Part shown: positions 13,101 through 25,299 of the stretch, in pieces
How the letters are laid out: the number at the start of each line of letters is the position of its first letter
Numbering within the stretch: position 1 is the first letter of the stretch
Assembly (NCBI GenBank): GCA_028622995.1
Contig: JAJQJQ010000012.1
Coordinates: 1-64,000, forward strand
From: Panagrolaimus kolymaensis
Taxonomy: Eukaryota; Nematoda; Chromadorea; Rhabditida; Panagrolaimidae
Direction: 5' to 3'
DNA length: 64,000 nucleotides
Made by a program: the position numbers and the translations under genes
Notes under the pieces: model-generated
Told to the model about the DNA's origin: nothing
The model's input: the letters and a program-made list of their open reading frames with translations, nothing else
Database searches by the model: none

Positions 13101-16100
13101 ATCATCATCGCCTAATTTTGCAAGCTACTTTGTAAAAAAAGTTACAATTCGCGAAGAAGAAAAAAAATACAATGACTATTGTCATCGAACTTTTAAAATT
13201 CCAAATACTAATTCTCAATTCAACGAACTATGTTAGCGCCCTTGGAAACGACACTTTAACAATTTTGGAATACAAAGAAAGCAAGTAAAAGAGTAAAGAA
13301 TCAAGAAACCCTTGAATTAGAAATTTTGAAGATTCATAAACGATGATAATCTTTTGGTTTTTGGATTGCCATACATATAATTAAATGAAAGGTAAGCCAA
13401 GAGGAAACTATTATTTATTAATAATTAATTCCCTGAAGAAAAAAAATGTTAAAGGGTTGAGGCATCTATCTCTCAATAATGGTTAAATAAGGGATTAAAT
13501 AAAAATCGACGTACGAGACAGAAAAAACAATCACGTTTTTTTCAAAACATTCATAAAAAATTTTTTGGTCATCGAAGAAGATAAAGAATAATAATAACAT
13601 GTTTTCCTAATAATTATTTTTTTCTGCCAAAATCAAAGGTTCAATGAAGCCAATGAATGTTGTTAACAGGGAAGACTCATTCGAACCAGAAAATTTTATA
13701 ACCATTAAAAAACGCATAACTAACTTTTAGTTTTTTAAAAGTAATATTTACATTCATTTTTTTCGAAAATGTAAACATGAAGCATAAATGTGTAATTAAG
13801 ATTTTTTGAATGAATAAAAATGGCTAGTTTCCAGCCTCCAAGATAGTTTAGCGTAAAAACTTCTTTGTAAACAACCTTCTTCTATATTTGCTTTTGTGTG
13901 AGGGTGGATAAATAATAATTCAAATGAATTTAAATAAACTAATTTTTTTCTTATATATGAAAAGTTTTTTACTTCTCCCAAAAAAAGTAAATATTATCTT
14001 CTAAAAAGTTATCGATGGATGGATGAGTCAACATGAAAATCGTTTAAAAAAACACGAAGGTGGCTAAAAAATGGAAGAGTTGTTATTGTTTAATAACTCA
14101 AAAGAAACTAAAATTTTTTAGTTTCATAAATCTAAAATTAACCTTTTTCTTTACTCATTTTTTTCTTTTGCTCTTAATTAAAATTATTCATAAGGTACAT
14201 AAATAAATAAACGTCACTTTTTTTAACTTTCTTTTTTCACCTTAACTTTTAAACCAAATTTGCAAGAGAAAAAAGTTTAAAAACTTTGCCATTTAAAAAA
14301 ATGAAAAATAAATTATGCACAGGTTTTTTTTCTTTTTCTCTTTCTAACTCCGCGGCCACAACCAATTGAAGGTAGTCGGTTGCCTTTTTAGCTTTGGCTT
14401 TCATTATTTTATTATTGAAGGGCATCCAACAGCAAAAAATGAAAAACTAAAAAGTGTTCTTCCGGTGTTGTCTTTTGTGCTTCGAATAAATTTTGATGAA
14501 TGTTTTAAAAAAAGAATCGAATAAGCAAAGAAAAAAATAAAAAAGTTTCTGAGATTTTTCAATGGATTCAAGAAAAGAAATAAATAAAAATCAAAGTCAT
14601 CCGTCGTCATTCAAATAAAGAAAAAATAAGAAGAAGCCATATGGGGTCTGCTTGATGTTCATCGAGCAGCAAGGAGTAGTAGACAAGGAACAAATTAAAA
14701 AAAAGCTTTTGCCTTTGCTTTTTCAGTTGAGTTAAAGAAAAATAAATGGGTGTTAAAAGAAATCAAAAAATTGTGTTGAAAAAAGTGAGAGAGAAAAAAA
14801 TGGAAGTAAAAATTTTATTAAAGGTAAAGCGAAAAAGTTTGAAGATTTTAAACTTCTGCAAAAAATAATGTTTGCAAGGATTTTTGCAGAAAACAAAAAA
14901 AGGAATGATTCTTTCAAAAAAAGAAACAACAAAGAAAAATACAAACAATTAAATCTGGGGCTCGTCACGCGTTTCTTTTAGCTATCGTAATTCCTGCAAT
15001 TTTAAAGCAACAAACGTTAAGCTAAAAATAAAATCAAAAAAAGGTAAAACCAAAAATAGTATTTTTTAAATTTATGAATGAAAAATATAATAAGAGTTCT
15101 CTAATTTTCAACAATCTTAAATAATACTTTTAATACTTTCATGCGTTTTTGAATACCTATGTTAATTACTTGAACATCATTCTTTAGCTAAATTTAGTTG
15201 CCACCTCTTTTTGTAAAAAAAGACGACCTTCAAATGAAAATGAATTACTTATTATGGAAAGAAATAAGCAAATGTCGCAATTTCAAAAAAGGCATATGTA
15301 TATTCTGACTTCATCATTAATTCAAAAATGACTTAAAATAAACATACAAACAAAAAATATTTGCAGGTCAATAAAATAAATGGAAAAGTATTTATGGTTA
15401 AAAAAATCTAAAGTAAAGACTCCAAAATTTTTATGTACACACCTTTTAAAAAAAATCTTTAATGAAAAGTTTTTTAATGGAAAAAAACCAAAAAGCAGCA
15501 GAAATTCAAAAAAATGGAAAAAGAAATGTTTAAAACAAGAACGAAAGTTAAAAGCCGAAAAAAAGAAAGAAACTTTTATTTTAACTCCCCATTATTTTAT
15601 TATTAATTATTTACAAATACCGGTTGCTTGGTTTTAAAAACAGCCGCAGCAAACAATGCTAAAAAAAAGTTGTGGTTGTGGAGTTTGCATTTTAAAATAT
15701 TTTTAAAACAGAAAGTTTTTTTACATGACAAAAAAAAAAGAGTAACAACAATCACGCAATTTTCCCTTCTTTTTTCTTATTTTGAAGTGGAACACACAAG
15801 GATGTGCCAATTTTTTGAGTTGAGGATACTCATGTATTCTTTCTTCCCAAACTCAAGAATATAATAAGGTAAGAAAAGGAAACAAATAACAAAAAAAAAG
15901 TTTTTTTAGTTTAGTTATTAGCTTTGTTAAGAGTAGTTATTTTTTAAACTTCAAGAATGGCACACAAAAAAGGGATTTTTTGTTTGAAGTTTTTGATTCA
16001 AAAACTAAAAAGGATGACAATCTAAAAATGTCACCGTTGAAACACTTTGAGTTTCACCTCGATAATTACCTTTAAATTTTCGATATTGATTATGAAAATA

Positions 16101-16491
16101 TTTTAGTTAAAAACAAGACATTCTTATTTTTTTCCCACATATCTTTTGCTCGCGCGAAGGATAAAAATTTCAGTTGACTCTTCCATAAATGCAAGCAAAG
16201 CAAATAACTTTCAAAGCTTTTTAACATTGACTTTTTTTAAACAACGGATTAAAATAAAAGCTATATAAAGAAGAAATTACGTAAAATTTTGCTTTTCAAT
16301 GGTTGTCCTCGCGCAAGTCAATAAGAAAAATGGCAAAAGCTTAAGTGTCCAAGCCATGGATAACAAGATGCAAAACAGCAATAGCTTTAGATTGACTAAA
16401 TTAAGGCTTCATAATATGAAAAAAACAATTTATTATACAAAGTAAACAAAAATAACAAAAGTAATAATAAAAACAAAATTATTTCATTGAT
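10143..16491. other. Gene-poor upstream region (6.3 kb)
   Basis: No supported gene. Open frames here are short and rich in Lys, Phe, Asn and Ile, as expected from A/T runs. Short GC-richer spots (CCGCGGCC near 14350 and CGCGCG near 16150) may be regulatory. The region likely carries the distal promoter of the synaptotagmin-like gene on its left; the MOCS3 gene ends at its right edge. Confidence 0.5.
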
Positions 16492-17959
16492 TCAATACTT
16501 TGGAAAATTTGAATCAACTTCTTCTCTCCATGCATCATATCCACCAACGATATCATAAAGATCAAGAGCATTTTTACCATAGAACTTTGCTTTTAATAAT
16601 AATAAAACACGTTGAGAATCATTTCCTCGTCGACAAATTAAGTAGCATTTTCTTGGTAAATCATCTTCCTTTTTACATAAATGTGAGACCAAGCCTAGAC
16701 CATTTTTATTGTAAATAAATTCAGTGATAGGAACATTGGTAGCTCTTGGATGATGAGCAATTTTGAATTCATTGATAGGTCGAACATCAATAAGCACAGC
16801 ATCTTGATCAGCTTCTAATTCATTAACAAGTTGTTTTGGTGTCATTCGTAAATTATCAGGCACAAGTTCAGATAATGGCTGAAAGAAAAATTTGGAATGA
16901 ATGTAAAAATCATATGATATTGCTTACCGTTTTTCCTGCAATTCTATCACAAAGTTGAACATAATCGTTGATTTCTTTTAATCCAACACAGCAAGATTCA
17001 CATTTTGGAGTTCTTGATCGTAATACTGCATTGAAAAATCTTCCATCGTATGCATCATAGTTATACATAGAATTTGAATAAGATGCTAAAAAACAAAGTT
17101 AGTAAGTAATAATCAAACATATCAAAATAAACTTGCATTGCCCAAAAGCTAAAAATTTGATGATTTCGATTGCTTGAATATTTCCTATTATTCCAACCAC
17201 AGGACCAAGGATCCCCTTTTCATTGCAGCTCATATTAATCGTATTTTGTGATGGCTTTGGGTAAAGACATCGATAACATGGACCTGTCTAAAACATAATG
17301 GCATATATAAGAAATAAGAAAGAATTCAAATGAAGACGTACCAGATTTGTGTGATAAAAAGTAAACTGCCCAACCCATCCAACAGCACTTCCCATAGCTA
17401 ATGGTGTTTTTGTGATAATGCAAGCTTCATTGATAGTGTATCTTGTAGGCATATTATCAGAGCAATCAGCAACAATGGTGTAATCCTTTGTAATATCCAC
17501 AGCATTATCTTTGTTTAGCGTTGTATCATAAATTTGAACTTCAACGTTTGGATTCCTTCTAAAATCATGAAAGTTAAACAAGAAGGAAAATAAAGAAAAA
17601 CATACTCTAAAATAGCATCTCTCAAAGTTTCAGTTTTTCTTTTTCCAACTTTATCTGCTGTGAATGCAATTTGACGATGAAGGTTGCTAATATCCACCGA
17701 ATCGAAATCAACCAGTCCAAGCTTTCCAATACCAGCACCAGCTAAATATAATGCCACTGGATTTCCCAATCCACCACATCCAACAATCAATACAGCAGCA
17801 TTTTTAAGTTTTTCTTGATCTAAAAATTATTGCATCAGCATAAGGAAATAAGCAAAAAAGCAACTTACGTGAAACATCGAAATCAGCTGCAATCATTTGT
17901 CTGCCATATCTGGCAACTTCATCATCCGAGAAATTATGATCTTTATATAAATCACTCAT
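16492..17959 (-). CDS. mocs3: MOCS3/UBA4 adenylyltransferase-sulfurtransferase
   Basis: Exons: 17869-17959, 17606-17819, 17342-17558, 17137-17287, 16928-17085, 16492-16878; 405 aa. The E1-like ThiF/MoeB domain has the ATP loop GCGGLGNP (about residue 44), [13 protein letters not shown], the DCSDN motif, and zinc pairs CYRC and CESC. The C-terminal rhodanese domain (about 277-405) has the active loop CRRGNDSQ with Cys near 358. The family adenylates and thiocarboxylates the small subunit of molybdopterin synthase and URM1 for molybdenum cofactor synthesis and tRNA wobble-uridine thiolation in the cytosol. The intron at 17086-17136 begins GCAAGT, a GC-AG intron needed for phase. The N-terminus is shorter than in vertebrates. 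Start ATG at 17959. Divergent from the F-box-like gene 250 bp away. Confidence 0.93.
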
Positions 17960-18208
17960 TATTTTAAATGTAATAATAAGTTTACAAAGTTTTAAAGAAT
18001 TCCTAAAAAAAACTTTACGATTTCCTTTAAAACAAAAATGAATGAAACAATATTTCCTCTTCAGTTTTTTTTTATTTTCAATAAAACGCTTTTTGCCATA
18101 AATGAATTTTAGAAGAAAATTCAAAAAATTTTATGTATGTTGCAGATAATCTTTTTGCGTCCTTCACCTGGTCAATAATATTTGATTCTGAATTTGTATG
18201 CTTCAAAC

Positions 18209-18974
18209 ATGGATGGGATGGAACCAAGTGATTCAACAAAATATTTGAACGAAAAGTTACCTCATGACGAAGAAGAAACAACTTTTGATTTCGACGGTCT
18301 TCCATGGTTAATTCAAAAACGTTTCGCTGAAGTCTGTGATCCTTCAACTTTAAAGACATTTGCTCGAATTAATCCTTCAACTCGACGACTTGCAAAACGC
18401 TGCCATATGGTTGATAAAGTCAAAATCAATATTGATGATTCAACCTGCAAATACACTATTTTATGTTACTGTAATGGAAATGAATTATGTCATTATACTG
18501 GTCTCTCTTCAATCAAAAAGAAAATTGAAATTACGGATAAGCTTAGAATTATAAATCGAAAAGGAATTATTGATATTGATGTTCTTCAAAACTTACCTGT
18601 TTCTTTCACTTCAATGAAAAATCTTGAGCTCTTTTTGAATTGCATAGAATTGGATGCTTTGAATCAACTTATCACGCCTCAATTGAAAACATTAGCTTTG
18701 GTTACTGGCATTCAATCTAATTGTTCTTTGGATGAATTTGTTAACTTTATTGAAAGCTTGTCAAAACTTGATAGTTTCTAGTAAGTTTTTTTTAATCTTG
18801 AAAATATGTATGTATATACGTTGAGTTTCCAGCTTTTCTTTGGATCGTTCCACTTCTTCTCTTTCCTTCGATTATGATGCTTTACTTCAACGTTGCTGGA
18901 TCCTTCAATCTCAGAAATTGATTCATTATTGTAATAAAACCATTTTATTTTTTTGTATTACAAAGAATTATTAA
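18209..18974 (+). CDS. F-box-like protein
   Basis: Exons 18209-18780 and 18833-18974; 237 aa. The apparent stop after codon 190 is removed by splicing at a TA|GTAAGT donor, giving a further 47 residues. Residues about 30-65 (DGLPWLIQKRFAEVCD onward, with L, P and W spacing) resemble an F-box, the SKP1-binding module of SCF ubiquitin ligases. The rest looks like a divergent substrate-binding region without recognisable repeats. Nematodes carry large, fast-evolving F-box families, and this assignment rests on that weak motif. The start is the first ATG of the frame. A decayed copy of its last exon lies at 23137-23270. Confidence 0.65.
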
Positions 18975-19557
18975 AATGTAATGTTATTTGTTTTGTTGTT
19001 TGTATCGTGGTTTCAATAAAGTTTAATATTTATGTGTCATCATTATTGCATTAACAGTTTAGCTTTATTGTGTTTTTACCATAAAAAGTTTAATAAGAGT
19101 TTTCATCGTGGTTATTCGTAAAATTAATAATAGCAAACAATATTATTTTCTGATGATATCTTGACCTTTTTGTTTGTGTACGAAATCTTCTTTACCGTTT
19201 TTCTTTTATTTATCAAAGCGTTGATTTACGTCTGATTAATTTTGTTTTACGACCGATATTATAACCATGAAATTTTTGCTGCAAAGTAACTACATATGTT
19301 CTCTATTTTTTTCATTCAAAAAAGTTTTCATTGAAACAATGATTACAGAAACTCATAAAAAACTACATGAATTAGCAAAAAGAAAGAAATGATTGGTATG
19401 TTATTTTTTTACTGTCAAATTATACAAAGCTAAAAAAAATAAATAATACGATACAAGAAAAACAAGATGATACAATGAAAATAAGGTACAAGAAAAAGCT
19501 AAATATAAATAATATTTTTGTCGACCAGAATTTTCTTTATACATAGGTGTAAGTGGG
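18975..19557. other. Convergent intergenic region
   Basis: It lies between the 3' ends of the F-box-like gene and the DEAD-box gene. An AATAAA-type polyadenylation signal follows the F-box-like stop (near 19015). No further coding or RNA gene is visible. Confidence 0.6.
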
Positions 19558-22500
19558 TTAAGCCACACCTTCATCGATATTGTTGGCAGGGATACGCTGT
19601 TGCTGTTGTTCTATTTGTGGAGAACCATTGCGGGAATAACCAGCATTAAGAGAGCGATCATCGAAAGCAGGAGACGGAGCTTGAACATAAGTATCTTCAT
19701 ATCTGTAATCACTGTCACGGACGCCGTTCTTCAAAAATGCAGGAGATTCTTGACCTGTTGAAATGATAATTTCTTCAACCGTTGATACCATATCACAATC
19801 ATCGGTTTCCAAATAAAAGCTTACAGCTGTGCCGAAATGAGTTCTTCCAGTACGCCCACATCGTTGAAGAAAAGTGCTCTTAGCATCCGAACTTCTTCCA
19901 TCAGGTAGATCATAATTGATAACCTAAAAAAATAAAAGTAAAAAAGGTTCCATTATCGTTAAAACTTACATAATCCATTTCTTTGATATCTACGCCTCGA
20001 GCCTAAAAATGTTAAAGGATTATCAAACAATAATACATTCAAAGTGAACTTACACAAACATCTGTTGCAACAAGCACACGAGCACCACCATATCGAAAAT
20101 TTTTCATAGCTTCTTCACGTAAATCTTGACTTCGGTCACCATGAATAGTTGTGGCAGGAATTCCATTGGAAGTGATATCGATGGCAACTCTGTCGACATT
20201 AATCTAAAAAGAAAGAACATAATAAAGGAAAGTATAAGTTCAAAAACTTACTTTTCGATTAAGGAAAACTAATGTTTTTGGGCAAACTCCATTATTTTCT
20301 GCTTTCAATTCATTAAGATATTTAATCAAATACCGAAACTTTGATGGACGTGAAGGAACAGCATAGACAAGAAAACGAATGCGCTTATTAGCTTGAGTTT
20401 GAGCAGTAATAGTAACTTGTTTTTGAGCATCGATATGTTCATCACATATATTTTGAAGCGTTGGACTAGGACTGCTTAAGGTAGCACTAAACAGCAAAGT
20501 TTGACGAGCGTCTTTCTAAAATTAAATCATTAGTATATTTGTTAAAATAAAGAAGAAAAATCATACAGCTGGTAATTGAGAATAGGTCAATAAATCCAAA
20601 AAAGCAGTATTATCTCTATCAGAAATAAGTCGATCAGCTTCATCAATAACCAAATATTTAACAGCTCGTAAATGAATGTGGCCATTGGTAACAAAGTCCA
20701 TGAGACGGCCTAAGCAAGCACATAAGATGTTGCATCCACTTCGAATATCATGTAAATTTCTTGAAACGCTATACTGACCATAAGCTCGAGCTACAGTAAT
20801 ACCAGTATCTGGAAAAAATCAACAGCATTAAAACTATACAAAAGTGTAACAAACATACCATTACAAAACTTGATAGCTTGTTCATAAAGTTGATCGACGA
20901 GTTCGCGAGATGGAGCAACAATCAAACATACAGGAGCTTCACGATGGAGTTGACCATTTTCTTTATACTTGATTAAAGCATCAATAATTGGGATTAAGAA
21001 TGCTGCCGTTTTACCAGTTCCAGTTTCACTTTGGCATTTAACATTGAATCCTAAAAATGATCTAATAATTATTTGCACACAAAAAATCCAATAATTTACC
21101 ATCTTGAATACAAGGGATAACAAATTGTTGGATTTTACGTGGTTTTAAATATTCCGAACGGATGATATTTGTTTTCAATTGCTCATCTAAATGCATCTCT
21201 TCCCAATTTCTAAAAAAAGCAATCAATTAAGTGGTATGTATAAAAACAAATATAACTTACTCGCAAAATGGTGGGTTGGTAACACCTTCAACTTTAATAT
21301 CAGCATCTTCGGCAAAGATTGAACTTTCATGTTGATGAACATCTGCCGAATCTTCGGTAAAAATTGCTTCAATTTCTCGCTGTTTAGGAGCATAATTTTT
21401 TGGAGCACGTGGTGGACCTCTTTCAAGATTATCTAAAAGATGATAAAAATGTTTGCCATTCATAAAAAAAAAGCTACCATCGTCAATGTGTTCGTTATCT
21501 CTAGCCAAATAACCATAATATCCATTATTTTCTAATGTTCGTCGATCTTCATAACGGTGACCAGTTTGTTGTTCATTTCGACGGATATTATAAGCAAGAG
21601 GTTGTTGTTGACGAGCATATCCTTGAGAAAAGTTTTCACGCGCAAATGCGTTACCACGATTTGGAGCAGTATGTACATTGCGAAGTGAAGCCGCAGGCGC
21701 TTCGCTTGCTGGTGATGATCCATACCTCAAACCAAATGGAGAAGGATTTGGACGAGTATCAATAGGACGAGATCTTGGTGGATCATTAGCACGTTGAGGT
21801 TGTTGTTGATAATATTCAGGACGATTCGATGGTCGTAGAGGATCATCACGAGGAGGAAGACGAGATGAAGAATATGTAGGATCACGAGCATAACGCTCTT
21901 CACGTGTGATAAATCCAAGAGGTCTTTCACCACGTGATTCAGGATCGCCTCGATGTTGAGGAATAGGTCGTCGTTCTCTTTCATCGTTCATTTGCATTCC
22001 ATGTGGCCTTTCGTTTGGATTACTTCTTTGTGAAGAATATGGACCCGAGCTTTGAAGTGGAGGATAACGACCAGAACTTTGAAATGGATTATGACCAGGA
22101 CGAGGTGGAATATTTAGTCCTCCTCTTGCATACGTTGAACTTCTTTCTCTTTCAGCAGCTAATTGTCTTTGAAAATGTGAGCGTTCAAGAGAAGGATAAT
22201 TTTGATGAAAATTCGGATCTCCACGACCCCGTTGTTCTTCTCCATTCATTTGCAAATGTTCTGCAATACCACGAGACATTGGTCTTTCAGATGTTGTTTG
22301 TCGTCTTATAGCAGGAATAGGTGGATATTGATCATATTCTTGAGATTGAGGAGGACGTCGAGAATTTGATTCCACATTTCTTTGCGTTGAATTCCTTTCG
22401 CTGTCAATGGGATTTCCAATTTGTTCTCTTCTTGTGAATTCATATGGTCGTTGAACATAGCGGTCACGTTCGTATGTATCATTTTCTCCAATTTGAGCAT

Positions 22501-22703
22501 TAGATACACGAGATTCGTCAGGATTCTGGGATCGACGTTGTCCATTAAAATCAAATGGTTGTCGACGATTTGAAGATGGATAACTTTCTCGGGTATTAGA
22601 AGATGAAGCAAACCCAGAAGCTAAAAAACGTTCAATTAAAAACTTTTAATAAATAAATATGAAACATACTGGATCCACCTCTTCCAAAACCGCTGGAAGA
22701 CAT
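19558..22703 (-). CDS. Divergent DEAD-box RNA helicase of the DDX3/Vasa group
   Basis: Exons: 22670-22703, 21478-22620, 21261-21432, 21100-21209, 20859-21050, 20567-20808, 20252-20515, 20054-20203, 19970-20002, 19558-19923; 901 aa. Residues 1-450 are disordered and rich in Arg, Ser, Pro, Gln and Gly. The core has SETGTGKT (motif I, about 493), PSREL (Ia), CLGRL (Ib), DEAD (about 606), SAT (about 641), ATDVCARGVDI (V) and QRCGRTGR (VI, about 800). Compared with usual DDX3/Vasa motifs, the Q-motif PTPIQ is PRKIQ, TPGR is CLGR and HRIGRTGR is QRCGRTGR. The likely role is an ATP-dependent RNA helicase, possibly in germ granules or translation, but the altered motifs make normal activity uncertain. 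The intron at 21433-21477 is only 45 nt and free of stops. Confidence 0.85.
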
Positions 22704-23353
22704 TTTGTTTTGTCAATCAGGAGATAGTCAAATCTATAAAAATTAGATAAATTTCAATAGAAAATAAAAAAGCACGAATGTCACTTGCAACAAAGCGAAA
22801 GCATGCAAAAAAACACAAATGAAAGAAAAACCAAAGAGAAAAAAGTGAATGGCACTTCAGCTTTGCAAGCACGATGCTCCCCAAAAAGAGATGCAAAAAT
22901 TTTATGTACTGAAAAATTCGCGGCAATTCAAAGATTTTAACCAAGCTTTTATTGTTTTTTCCAAGTAATTTTTTAAAACACTAATTTAGTTACTCAAGTA
23001 ATTTGAAAGTAATTACATAGAAAAATTCAATTGATATAAAAGGCTACAAACAAATAAATAAAAACTAATAGCGCGATAATGTTTTTGAGATGACTTTCGT
23101 AAACCAAATTGTCTATGATGAAATACTTTTTAACCGTTAATTATGATGCTTTACTTCAACCTTGCTGTGGATCTTTCAGGCTTGCAAATTGTTCATTGAG
23201 CATTGTAAAAATCTTTACTTTTTTTGTATTACAAAATAAAATGTTGTTGTTTTTTCTTTTTCAATAAATGTTAGGTTTTTCGTTTAACTCTTTATTTAAT
23301 TAAAAATTCTGCTTTCTTTTTTTTTACAATAAAATCATGGCTTATCTTTTTTA
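22704..23353. other. Intergenic region holding an F-box exon relic
   Basis: Upstream DNA of the helicase gene (first 400 bp, A/T-rich), then the degraded F-box-like exon at 23137-23270, then the 3' end of the glycosyltransferase gene. No intact gene. Confidence 0.6.
23137..23270 (+). pseudogene. Relic of the F-box-like gene's last exon and 3' UTR
   Basis: The block begins ATTATGATGCTTTACTTCAA, the same 20 bases as in the 18833-18974 exon, and continues with gapped similarity (TTGCTG, CATTGTAA, TTTTTTGTATTACAAA) through the stop region to the AATAAA signal. Indels destroy the frame and no upstream exon is nearby. It is therefore a partial duplicate of the F-box-like gene, or the remains of a lost tandem paralogue, about 4 kb from the intact copy. 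Confidence 0.65.
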
Positions 23354-24673
23354 TTAAATGGTTACCATAAAATAGTGAGCATATGGGAAAATAATTTTTT
23401 CTAACAAATATTTAGTTGGTGCAGATTTATAAAATTGGTCGATAAACCATTGATAAATTCCAAATTGAATTTGACTATACGATTGAGAAGATTTGGAATC
23501 GATGCTATTACGACGAGAAACAACAGCTTCTTGCGCAGCGGCCACGGCTTTTGGATTGCATGTTTTCCCATCATCTTTTACAAAATCAAAACCAAGTGAT
23601 TTCATTTTTTGTAATTTTCCTCCAAGTTTTGTATCTCCATCAAATTGAATTAATGATGGAACTTGTTTAGCATCTGCGAATCTTCCAGGTTCATGCAGCC
23701 ACATCCAATTTGTTATCATGCTATAAAATGGGTTTAGTGAAGGTTACTTATTCACTTTTTTTTTTTTACCTAAATGGTGCATGCCCACATTTTGCTAATC
23801 CCTCATTCGAGCAAAGAATTGTCATGTATGTATTATCAGGAGTATAAAAATCTTCTAAATCATATGAAAGTTGTTTGAAAAATGCTCTAGCAGCACAAGT
23901 AGGTCTTGCAAAATAATAACCTCCAGCGATAAGATTTCCTCCACTTTCAGCCGCTCGATCGAATATTATATCGGCTGAAGGTTGACTTGCTTCAATCTTA
24001 AGATCTAATAAATTTTCCCGCCAAAATGTATCCTAAAATAATAACCATACTTAGTTTTCATTTTGGGATTCAAGAATTTTACTCACTTGTTGAATCATCC
24101 AAAATGGCTTTCCAAATTCTAAGAAAGCTCGAGCTAAATTTGAACGAAAAACAAAGAAAAGTTGATATCGACCATCGCCATAATTGAATGGATCTTTGAG
24201 ACATTCAACAGGCCAATGAAGGTTAGTAATTTGTGGCCAAATTTTATTGAGTTTATCTTTAGCAATATCATCCATTGTTACAATTACTGTTCTTTCATGG
24301 ACTCCTTAATTTATATTTATGAAATTTCATCAATCGTAAAAGCGACTACCTTTCATATTTTCTGAATTGCAAAGCCAATTCAAAGTCATATTTAATGCAT
24401 GTTGATTCAAAATAATAACTAATCGAGATTCAGTATCAGAAAATTGTTTAATCGTGTTAGTAAAAGTTTTGTCTGAAAGCTAAATTATTTTCTTTATGGG
24501 TTGAATGTTTGAGAAATAATGAGTCTTCTTACCATAGCTTGAAAATCAATCTGATGTTTATATTTCCCAACATAACTCATTGCAACTTTTCCTATATAAA
24601 TTTTTCGTGAAATTAATGCAACAAAGAATGCCAATATTGACCATCGAATAATTCTTTTCATTGAAGAATTCAT
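23354..24673 (-). CDS. Type II membrane nucleotide-sugar transferase (Nucleotid_trans-like)
   Basis: Exons: 24533-24673, 24350-24479, 24087-24304, 23770-24032, 23354-23720; 372 aa. A signal anchor at about residues 8-22 (IIRWSILAFFVALIS) fits a Golgi type II topology. The catalytic region has the WMIQQDTFWREN block (Asp near 164), which matches the QDTFW motif of nematode nucleotide-diphospho-sugar transferases, then DIIFDRAAESGGNLIAGGYY, where a second acidic site and Gly-rich turn are expected. Donor sugar and acceptor cannot be told from sequence. All five exons keep phase. The frame was opened at the first ATG, with a second ATG four codons later. Confidence 0.72.
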
Positions 24674-25299
24674 TTCTCAATGGTAAGAAAATGGAAAATA
24701 AAATAACCTAAAAAAATTAATGCATTTAAAGTGGAGCTGAAAAATCACGTCAAAAACTTTAAAAAATGTTAAATATCGGACTATAGTCAAGTTATCGAAT
24801 GGCCGGAGATAATCCTAATATATTATCTCGGCAGGCAGTCGTCTTTTTGGGGAAAGTTGTCGAACATCATTTTGTGATGGTCAATAACCTGGAGAATATT
24901 TTACGTTTTTTTTGTAAGGTCAAAAAGGTAAATAAATAAAAAACATTCACAACCTTTTTTATCAATTGGAAGTTCAAACAACGGTTAATGAAAACAGAAT
25001 TGCAACGAATACTGGTATTTTTTCTTTAATGATTTGTTACGACGTTTGATTGCAAAAATTTTATTCATCTCTTTTTTTTAAACTTTTTTTTCAAACAAGT
25101 TTTTCTTTCTTTGCTTTCTTTTTCTTCGAGTAAGAAAAAGCACCAATGAACAAAAGGGTTGCGGTTTTTTCTTGCATACATAGTTTTGTTCCGTGTCTTT
25201 ATTTTTTATTTATTTGTGAAGGTGTCATTTTAGCTTTGAAATTTTTTGAGTATAAAATTTTTATTTTACGAGTTTACAACTTTTTATGAGGGTGAAAAT
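24674..25299. other. Intergenic region
   Basis: This is the 5' flank of the glycosyltransferase gene and the 3' flank of the carboxypeptidase gene. A short GC-richer patch near 24800-24860 (GGCCGG, CTCGGCAGGCAG) may be a promoter element. Nothing coding is seen. Confidence 0.5.

Noticed and set aside
13012..13236. 74-aa Lys/Asn-rich ORF
   Set aside because: Starts in an A-run, no upstream or downstream exon fits, and similar frames occur throughout the A/T-rich region.
15380..15864. Two overlapping Lys-rich ORFs
   Set aside because: Composition follows poly-A tracts. No motif, splice partner or signal peptide.
17804..18124. 106-aa ORF upstream in MOCS3
   Set aside because: Only its central part is MOCS3 exon 1; the ends are untranslated or intron sequence.
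22003..22611. Several 60-100 codon ORFs in other frames across the helicase N-terminus
   Set aside because: Shadows of the long, biased Arg/Ser/Pro-rich exon; none keeps a start, stop and splice logic of its own.
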